Both the position numbers and the translations under genes were made by a program. The notes under the pieces are model-generated. The model made no database searches and was not told the origin of the DNA. It saw only the letters and a program-made list of their open reading frames with translations. A stretch of 64,000 nt of DNA from Escarpia spicata (taxonomy: Eukaryota > Annelida > Polychaeta > Sabellida > Siboglinidae), in NCBI GenBank assembly GCA_963995525.1, contig CAXEFP010000936.1:124001-188000 (forward strand). Reading direction: 5' to 3'. Each line of letters opens with the position of its first letter. The stretch's first letter is position 1. Positions 55,097-64,000 of the stretch are shown piece by piece.

Positions 55097-56726
55097 TCTC
55101 GTTATGTGTGTAGCTTGATATCAGTCTAGCCTTCGTGAAGATTTGTTACATGCAAAACATCTATTTGGGGTAAGACCACATTAAGGATCCGTCCGCCGAA
55201 AAAAGTGCACTTAAAATACCGTTATGCTGTGATATGCATAAATATTGTTCGAAAACTTTGACATGGGACATGTTTGTATCGTGAGTACTGAATGCACTGC
55301 TGCTTTAGACAAGATAAGACATCAAATGGGGATGAGTTTTCACACCTATAACTTACGTAATATGTTCTTGTAACTTACGTGACGGAGATAAAACGGTAAC
55401 ATGCATTCCCATTTGTGGTTAATCTCGTTATGTGTGTAGCTTGATATCAGTCTAGCCTTCGTGAAGATTTGTAACATGCAAAACATCTATTTGGGGTAAG
55501 ACCACATTAAGGATCCGTCCGCCGAAAAAAGTGCACTTAAAATACCGTTATGCTGTGATATGCATAAATTTTGTTAGAAAACTTTGACATGGGACATGTT
55601 TGTATCGTGAGTACTGAATGTACTGCTGCTTTAGACAAGATAAAACATCAAATGGGGATGAGTTTTCACACCTATAACTTACGTAATATGTTCTTGTAAC
55701 TTACGTGACGGAGATAAAACGGTAACATGCATTCCCATTTGTGGTTAATCTCGTTATGTGTGTAGCTTGATATCAGTCTAGCCTTCGTGAAGATTTGTAA
55801 CATGCAAAACATCTATTTGGGGTAAGACCACATTAAGGATCCGTCCGCCGAAAAAAGTGCACTTAAAATACCGTTATGCTGTGATATGCATAAATTTTGT
55901 TCGAAAACTTTGACATGGGACATGTTTGTATCGTGAGTACTGAATGTTCTGCTGCTTTAGACAAGATAAAACATCAAATGGGGATGAGTTTTCACACCTA
56001 TAACTTACGTAATATGTTCTTGTAACTTACGTGACGGAGATTAAACGGTAACATGCATTCCCGTTTGTGGTTAATCTAGTTATGTGTGTAGCTTGATATC
56101 AGTCTAGCCTTCGTGAAGATTTGTAACATGCAAAACATCTATTTGGGGTAAGACCACATTAAGGATCCGTCCGCCGAAAAAAGTGCACTTAAAATACCGT
56201 TATGCTGTGATATGCATAAATTTTGTTCGAAAACTTTGACATGGGACATGTTTGTATCGTGAGTACTGAATGTACTGCTGCTTTAGACAAGATAAAACAT
56301 CAAATGGGGATGAGTTTTCACACCTATAACTTACGTAATATGTTCTTGTAACTTACGTGACGGAGATAAAACGGTAACATGCATTCCCATTTGTGGTTAA
56401 TCTAGTTATGTGTGTAGCTTGATATCAGTCTAGCCTTCGTGAAGATTTGTAACATGCAAAACATCTATTTGGGGTAAGACCACATTAAGGATCCGTCCGC
56501 CGAAAAAAGTGCACTTAAAATACCGTTATGCTGTGATATGCATAAATTTTGTTCGAAAACTTTGACATGGGACATGTTTGTATCGTGAGTACTGAATGTA
56601 CTGCTGCTTTAGACAAGATAAAACATCAAATGGGGATGAGTTTTCACACCTATAACTTACGTAATATGTTCTTGTAACTTACGTGACGGAGATAAAACGG
56701 TAACATGCATTCCCATTTGTGGTTAA
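55097..56726 (+). repeat. 5-mer unit, A154 subtype, copy 1 (k170-k174)
   Basis: Markers: C4+T51+A148+C199 (plus a private A-to-G near 55318), C4+A154, C4+T200+T294+G315, none, none. Confidence 0.85.
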
Positions 56727-58356
56727 TCTCGTTATGTGTGTAGCTTGATATCAGTCTAGCCTTCGTGAAGATTTGTTACATGCAAAACATCTATTTGGGG
56801 TAAGACCACATTAAGGATCCGTCCGCCGAAAAAAGTGCACTTAAAATACCGTTATGCTGTGATATGCATAAATATTGTTCGAAAACTTTGACATGGGACA
56901 TGTTTGTATCGTGAGTACTGAATGCACTGCTGCTTTAGACAAGATAAAACATCAAATGGGGATGAGTTTTCACACCTATAACTTACGTAATATGTTCTTG
57001 TAACTTACGTGACGGAGATAAAACGGTAACATGCATTCCCATTTGTGGTTAATCTAGTTATGTGTGTAGCTTGATATCAGTCTAGCCTTCGTGAAGATTT
57101 GTAACATGCAAAACATCTATTTGGGGTAAGACCACATTAAGGATCCGTCCGCCGAAAAAAGTGCACTTAAAATACCGTTATGCTGTGATATGCATAAATT
57201 TTGTTCGAAAACTTTGACATGGGACATGTTTGTATCGTGAGTACTGAATGTACTGCTGCTTTAGACAAGATAAAACATCAAATGGGGATGAGTTTTCACA
57301 CCTATAACTTACGTAATATGTTCTTGTAACTTACGTGACGGAGATAAAACGGTAACATGCATTCCCATTTGTGGTTAATCTCGTTATGTGTGTAGCTTGA
57401 TATCAGTCTAGCCTTCGTGAAGATTTGTAACATGCAAAACATCTATTTGGGGTAAGACCACATTAAGGATCCGTCCGCCGAAGAAAGTGCACTTAAAATA
57501 CCGTTATGCTGTGATATGCATAAATTTTGTTCGAAAACTTTGACATGGGACATGTTTGTATCGTGAGTACTGAATGCACTGCTGCTTTAGACAAGATAAA
57601 ACATCAAATGGGGATGAGTTTTCACACCTATAACTTACGTAATATGTTCTTGTAACTTACGTGACGGAGATAAAACGGTAACATGCATTCCCATTTGTGG
57701 TTAATCTCGTTATGTGTGTAGCTTGATATCAGTCTAGCCTTCGTGAAGATTTGTAACATGCAAAACATCTATTTGGGGTAAGACCACATTAAGGATCCGT
57801 CCGCCGAAAAAAGTGCACTTAAAATACCGTTATGCTGTGATATGCATAAATTTTGTTCGAAAACTTTGACATGGGACATGTTTGTATCGTGAGTACTGAA
57901 TGTACTGCTGCTTTAGACAAGATAAAACATCAAATGGGGATGAGTTTTCACACCTATAACTTACGTAATATGTTCTTGTAACTTACGTGACGGAGATAAA
58001 ACGGTAACATGCATTCCCATTTGTGGTTAATCTAGTTATGTGTGTAGCTTGATATCAGTCTAGCCTTCGTGAAGATTTGTAACATGCAAAACATCTATTT
58101 GGGGTAAGACCACATTAAGGATCCGTCCGCCGAAAAAAGTGCACTTAAAATACCGTTATGCTGTGATATGCATAAATTTTGTTCGAAAACTTTGACATGG
58201 GACATGTTTGTATCGTGAGTACTGAATGTACTGCTGCTTTAGACAAGATAAAACATCAAATGGGGATGAGTTTTCACACCTATAACTTACGTAATATGTT
58301 CTTGTAACTTACGTGACGGAGATAAAACGGTAACATGCATTCCCATTTGTGGTTAA

Positions 58357-59986
58357 TCTCGTTATGTGTGTAGCTTGATATCAGTCTAGCCTTCGTGAAG
58401 ATTTGTTACATGCAAAACATCTATTTGGGGTAAGACCACATTAAGGATCCGTCCGCCGAAAAAAGTGCACTTAAAATACCGTTATGCTGTGATATGCATA
58501 AATATTGTTCGAAAACTTTGACATGGGACATGTTTGTATCGTGAGTACTGAATGCACTGCTGCTTTAGACAAGATAAAACATCAAATGGGGATGAGTTTT
58601 CACACCTATAACTTACGTAATATGTTCTTGTAACTTACGTGACGGAGATAAAACGGTAACATGCATTCCCATTTGTGGTTAATCTCGTTATGTGTGTAGC
58701 TTGATATCAGTCTAGCCTTCGTGAAGATTTGTAACATGCAAAACATCTATTTGGGGTAAGACCACATTAAGGATCCGTCCGCCGAAAAAAGTGCACTTAA
58801 AATACCGTTATGCTGTGATATGCATAAATTTTGTTAGAAAACTTTGACATGGGACATGTTTGTATCGTGAGTACTGAATGTACTGCTGCTTTAGACAAGA
58901 TAAAACATCAAATGGGGATGAGTTTTCACACCTATAACTTACGTAATATGTTCTTGTAACTTACGTGACGGAGATAAAACGGTAACATGCATTCCCATTT
59001 GTGGTTAATCTCGTTATGTGTGTAGCTTGATATCAGTCTAGCCTTCGTGAAGATTTGTAACATGCAAAACATCTATTTGGGGTAAGACCACATTAAGGAT
59101 CCGTCCGCCGAAAAAAGTGCACTTAAAATACCGTTATGCTGTGATATGCATAAATTTTGTTCGAAAACTTTGACATGGGACATGTTTGTATCGTGAGTAC
59201 TGAATGTTCTGCTGCTTTAGACAAGATAAAACATCAAATGGGGATGAGTTTTCACACCTATAACTTACGTAATATGTTCTTGTAACTTACGTGACGGAGA
59301 TTAAACGGTAACATGCATTCCCGTTTGTGGTTAATCTAGTTATGTGTGTAGCTTGATATCAGTCTAGCCTTCGTGAAGATTTGTAACATGCAAAACATCT
59401 ATTTGGGGTAAGACCACATTAAGGATCCGTCCGCCGAAAAAAGTGCACTTAAAATACCGTTATGCTGTGATATGCATAAATTTTGTTCGAAAACTTTGAC
59501 ATGGGACATGTTTGTATCGTGAGTACTGAATGTACTGCTGCTTTAGACAAGATAAAACATCAAATGGGGATGAGTTTTCACACCTATAACTTACGTAATA
59601 TGTTCTTGTAACTTACGTGACGGAGATAAAACGGTAACATGCATTCCCATTTGTGGTTAATCTAGTTATGTGTGTAGCTTGATATCAGTCTAGCCTTCGT
59701 GAAGATTTGTAACATGCAAAACATCTATTTGGGGTAAGACCACATTAAGGATCCGTCCGCCGAAAAAAGTGCACTTAAAATACCGTTATGCTGTGATATG
59801 CATAAATTTTGTTCGAAAACTTTGACATGGGACATGTTTGTATCGTGAGTACTGAATGTACTGCTGCTTTAGACAAGATAAAACATCAAATGGGGATGAG
59901 TTTTCACACCTATAACTTACGTAATATGTTCTTGTAACTTACGTGACGGAGATAAAACGGTAACATGCATTCCCATTTGTGATTAA
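58357..59986 (+). repeat. 5-mer unit, A154 subtype, copy 2 (k180-k184)
   Basis: It has the same order as 55097-56726, exactly 3,260 bp downstream (A154 at 55576 and 58836; T200 at 55948 and 59208). The last monomer ends with A322. Confidence 0.85.
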
Positions 59987-62900
59987 TCTAGTTATGTGTG
60001 TAGCTTGATATCAGTCTAGCCTTCGTGAAGATTTGTAACATGCAAAACATATATTTGGGGTAAGACCACATTAAGGATCCGTCCGCCGAAAAAAGTGCAC
60101 TTAAAATACCGTTATGCTGTGATATGCATAAATTTTGTTCGAAAACTTTGACATGGGACATGTTTGTATCGTGAGTACTGAATGCACTGCTGCTTTAGAC
60201 AAGATAAAACATCAAATGGGGATGAGTTTTCACACCTATAACTTACGTAATATGTTCTTGTAACTTACGTGACGGAGATAAAACGGTAACATGCATTCCC
60301 ATTTGTGGTTAATCTCGTTATGTGTGTAGCTTGATATCAGTCTAGCCTTCGTGAAGATTTGTAACATGCAAAACATCTATTTGGGGTAAGACCACATTAA
60401 GGATCCGTCCGCCGAAAAAAGTGCACTTAAAATACCGTTATGCTGTGATATGCATAAATTTTGTTCGAAAACTTTGACATGGGACATGTTTGTATCGTGA
60501 GTACTGAATGTACTGCTGCTTTAGACAAGATAAAACATCAAATGGGGATGAGTTTTCACACCTATAACTTACGTAATATGTTCTTGTAACTTACGTGACG
60601 GAGATAAAACGGTAACATGCATTCCCATTTGTGGTTAATCTCGTTATGTGTGTAGCTTGATATCAGTCTAGCCTTCGTGAAGATTTGTAACATGCAAAAC
60701 ATCTATTTGGGGTAAGACCACATTAAGGATCCGTCCGCCGAAAAAAGTGCACTTAAAATACCGTTATGCTGTGATATGCATAAATTTTGTTCGAAAACTT
60801 TGACATGGGACATGTTTGTATCGTGAGTACTGAATGTACTGCTGCTTTAGACAAGATAAAACATCAAATGGGGATGAGTTTTCACACCTATAACTTACGT
60901 AATATGTTCTTGTAACTTACGTGACGGAGATAAAACGGTAACATGCATTCCCATTTGTGGTTAATCTCGTTATGTGTGTAGCTTGATATCAGTCTAGCCT
61001 TCGTGAAGATTTGTAACATGCAAAACATCTATTTGGGGTAAGACCACATTAAGGATCCGTCCGCCGAAAAAAGTGCACTTAAAATACCGTTATGCTGTGA
61101 TATGCATAAATTTTGTTCGAAAACTTTGACATGGGACATGTTTGTATCGTGAGTACTGAATGTACTGCTGCTTTAGACAAGATAAAACATCAAATGGGGA
61201 TGAGTTTTCACACCTATAACTTACGTAATATGTTCTTGTAACTTACGTGACGGAGATAAAACGGTAACATGCATTCCCATTTGTGGTTAATCTAGTTATG
61301 TGTGTAGCTTGATATCAGTCTAGCCTTCGTGAAGATTTGTAACATGCAAAACATCTATTTGGGGTAAGACCACATTAAGGATCCGTCCGCCGAAAAAAGT
61401 GCACTTAAAATACCGTTATGCTGTGATATGCATAAATTTTGTTCGAAAACTTTGACATGGGACATGTTTGTATCGTGAGTACTGAATGTACTGCTGCTTT
61501 AGACAAGATAAAACATCAAATGGGGATGAGTTTTCACACCTATAACTTACGTAATATGTTCTTGTAACTTACGTGACGGAGATAAAACGGTAACATGCAT
61601 TCCCATTTGTGGTTAATCTCGTTATGTGTGTAGCTTGATATCAGTCTAGCCTTCGTGAAGATTTGTAACATGCAAAACATCTATTTGGGGTAAGACCACA
61701 TTAAGGATCCGTCCGCCGAAAAAAGTGCACTTAAAATACCGTTATGCTGTGATATGCATAAATTTTGTTCGAAAACTTTGACATGGGACATGTTTGTATC
61801 GTGAGTACTGAGTGTACTGCTGCTTTAGACAAGATAAAACATCAAATGGGGATGAGTTTTCACACCTATAACTTACGTAATATGTTCTTGTAACTTACGT
61901 GACGGAGATAAAACGGTAACATGCATTCCCATTTGTGGTTAATCTCGTTATGTGTGTAGCTTGATATCAGTCTAGCCTTCGTGAAGATTTGTAACATGCA
62001 AAACATCTATTTGGGGTAAGACCACATTAAGGATCCGTCCGCCGAAAAAAGTGCACTTAAAATACCGTTATGCTGTGATATGCATAAATTTTGTTCGAAA
62101 ACTTTGACATGGGACATGTTTGTATCGTGAGTACTGAATGTACTGCTGCTTTAGACAAGATAAAACATCAAATGGGGATGAGTTTCCACACCTATAACTT
62201 ACGTAATATGTTCTTGTAACTTACGTGACGGAGATAAAACGGTAACATGCATTCCCATTTGTGGTTAATCTAGTTATGTGTGTAGCTTGATATCAGTCTA
62301 GCCTTCGTGAAGATTTGTAACATGCAAAACATCTATTTGGGGTAAGACCACATTAAGGATCCGTCCGCCGAAAAAAGTGCACTTAAAATACCGTTATGCT
62401 GTGATATGCATAAATTTTGTTCGAAAACTTTGACATGGGACATGTTTGTATCGTGAGTACTGAATGTACTGCTGCTTTAGACAAGATAAAACATCAAATG
62501 GGGATGAGTTTTCACACCTATAACTTACGTAATATGTTCTTGTAACTTACGTGACGGAGATAAAACGGTAACATGCATTCCCATTTGTGGTTAATCTAGT
62601 TATGTGTGTAGCTTGATATCAGTCTAGCCTTCGTGAAGATTTGTAACATGCAAAACATCTATTTGGGGTAAGACCACATTAAGGATCCGTCCGCCGAAAA
62701 AAGTGCACTTAAAATACCGTTATGCTGTGATATGCATAAATTTTGTTCGAAAACGTTGACATGGGACATGTTTGTATCGTGAGTACTGAATGTACTGCTG
62801 CTTTAGACAAGATAAAACATCAAATGGGGATGAGTTTTCACACCTATAACTTACGTAATATGTTCTTGTAACTTACGTGACGGAGATAAAACGGTAACAT

Positions 62901-64000
62901 GCATTCCCATTTGTGGTTAATCTCGTTATGTGTGTAGCTTGATATCAGTCTAGCCTTCGTGAAGATTTGTAACATGCAAAACATCTATTTGGGGTAAGAC
63001 CACATTAAGGATCCGTCCGCCGAAAAAAGTGCACTTAAAATACCGTTATGCTGTGATATGCATAAATTTTGTTCGAAAACTTTGACATGGGACATGTTTG
63101 TATCGTGAGTACTGAATGTACTGCTGCTTTAGACAAGATAAAACATCAAATGGGGATGAGTTTTCACACCTATAACTTACGTAATATGTTCTTGTAACTT
63201 ACGTGACGGAGATAAAACGGTAACATGCATTCCCATTTGTGGTTAATCTCGTTATGTGTGTAGCTTGATATCAGTCTAGCCTTCGTGAAGATTTGTAACA
63301 TGCAAAACATCTATTTGGGGTAAGACCACATTAAGGATCCGTCCGCCGAAAAAAGTGCACTTAAAATACCGTTATGCTGTGATATGCATAAATTTTGTTC
63401 GAAAACTTTGACATGGGACATGTTTGTATCGTGAGTACTGAATGTACTGCTGCTTTAGACAAGATAAAACATCAAATGGGGATGAGTTTTCACACCTATA
63501 ACTTACGTAATATGTTCTTGTAACTTACGTGACGGAGATAAAACGGTAACATGCATTCCCATTTGTGGTTAATCTAGTTATGTGTGTAGCTTGATATCAG
63601 TCTAGCCTTCGTGAAGATTTGTAACATGCAAAACATCTATTTGGGGTAAGACCACATTAAGGATCCGTCCGCCGAAAAAAGTGCACTTAAAATACCGTTA
63701 TGCTGTGATATGCATACATTTTGTTCGAAAACGTTGACATGGGACATGTTTGTATCGTGAGTACTGAATGTACTGCTGCTTTAGACAAGATAAAACATCA
63801 AATGGGGATGAGTTTTCACACCTATAACTTACGTAATATGTTCTTGTAACTTACGTGACGGAGATAAAACGGTAACATGCATTCCCATTTGTGGTTAATC
63901 TCGTTATGTGTGTAGCTTGATATCAGTCTAGCCTTCGTGAAGATTTGTAACATGCAAAACATCTATTTGGGGTAAGACCACATTAAGGATCCGTCCGCCG
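59987..64000 (+). repeat. Right segment with roughly 3-monomer C4 pattern (k185-k197, last partial)
   Basis: k185 has A65+C199. k186-k188 have C4, k189 has A4, k190-k191 have C4, k192-k193 have A4, k194-k195 have C4, k196 has A4, k197 has C4. G161 is at 62755 and 63733, 978 bp (three monomers) apart, and creates AACGTT. k196 also has C145. Other markers are absent. The final copy (63899-64000) is cut by the window edge. Confidence 0.8.

Larger units (their letters stand above)
53467..59986 (+). repeat. 5-monomer HOR domain, four units (k165-k184)
   Basis: The period is 1,630 bp, set by monomers with C4+T51+A148+C199 at 53467, 55097, 56727 and 58357. Units are 53467-55096, 55097-56726, 56727-58356 and 58357-59986. 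The second and fourth share C4+A154, then C4+T200+T294+G315, then two consensus monomers, giving a 10-monomer (3,260 bp) super-period. The first and third carry G105+C199 monomers in place of A154. k168, in the first unit, also has the T200+T294+G315 haplotype. Confidence 0.9.
1..64000 (+). repeat. 326-bp tandem satellite DNA array (196 full monomers plus one partial)
   Basis: The same unit recurs with a period of exactly 326 bp from base 1 (tctagttatg at 1, 327, 653, 979 and so on) to the end of the window. All copies are in the same orientation. Monomer 1 has 120 G+C in 326 bases (36.8%). Copies differ by isolated substitutions, and the only length change is a GT duplication near 41721-41724. 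Each unit has one GGATCC (BamHI) site, so a BamHI digest should give a 326-bp ladder. No unique sequence interrupts the array, so neither edge is in the window. The strand sign only gives the orientation in which I numbered the unit. The unit length is close to two nucleosome repeats (2 x 163 bp), but the halves are not similar, so it is not an obvious dimer. A eukaryotic heterochromatic satellite is the only reading I can support. Confidence 0.99.

Noticed and set aside
1..64000. CRISPR array
   Set aside because: There is no alternation of short constant repeats with unique spacers; the entire 326-bp period is repeated.
1..64000. Tandem rRNA/5S, histone or other gene cluster
   Set aside because: The unit has no rRNA or tRNA-like conserved box, no long frame and no terminator-like T run at a fixed place.
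1..64000. Telomeric repeats or array boundary
   Set aside because: No TTAGGG- or TTTAGGG-type runs occur, and both window edges cut through the satellite.

Overview
The whole 64,000-base window is one uninterrupted satellite DNA array. A single unit of 326 bp, about 37% G+C, is repeated head to tail on the same strand: 196 complete monomers and a final 102-base partial one. Monomer k (k1 to k128) starts at 1+326(k-1). From k129 on, starts are shifted by +2, because k128 carries the only length change I found, a 2-bp GT duplication. Each monomer differs from the consensus at about zero to four positions. I found no protein-coding gene, RNA gene, transposon, CRISPR array, origin, terminator or inversion. 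This organisation suggests eukaryotic constitutive heterochromatin (centromeric, pericentromeric or subtelomeric). The sequence alone does not identify the species or chromosome site.

The information lies in the second-order pattern. Below, variant positions are numbered within the 326-bp unit, with monomer position 1 at window base 1; for example C78 means C at unit position 78. Recurrent single-base variants divide the array into higher-order repeat (HOR) domains whose period changes along the window. 2935-9128 and 14671-19886 have a 12-monomer period (3,912 bp), separated by a 5.5-kb block with 3- and 5-monomer spacings. 19887-25102 has a 6-monomer period (1,956 bp). 25755-31622 is a tandem pair of 9-monomer units (2,934 bp each). 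33579-37490 is three 4-monomer units (1,304 bp each). 37491-39772 is a mosaic of relics, and 39773-43686 is nearly uniform, with a cluster of private mutations and the 2-bp insertion. 43687-52814 has an imperfect 6-8 monomer spacing, 52815-59986 a 5-monomer period (1,630 bp) with a 10-monomer super-period, and 59987-64000 a roughly 3-monomer pattern.

The variants that define neighbouring domains are related. The 6-mer reuses the ordered markers of the 12-mer, and the 4-mer reuses part of the 9-mer. This reads as successive rounds of unequal exchange and local amplification. The unit itself is rich in short perfect palindromes (TGATATCA, AAGTGCACTT, TATGCATA, TTACGTAA), has a 10-bp direct repeat 22 bp apart, and keeps CpG at about the expected level. 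The marker substitutions are mostly transversions. Coordinates and variant assignments come from reading by eye; a few private variants may have been missed.
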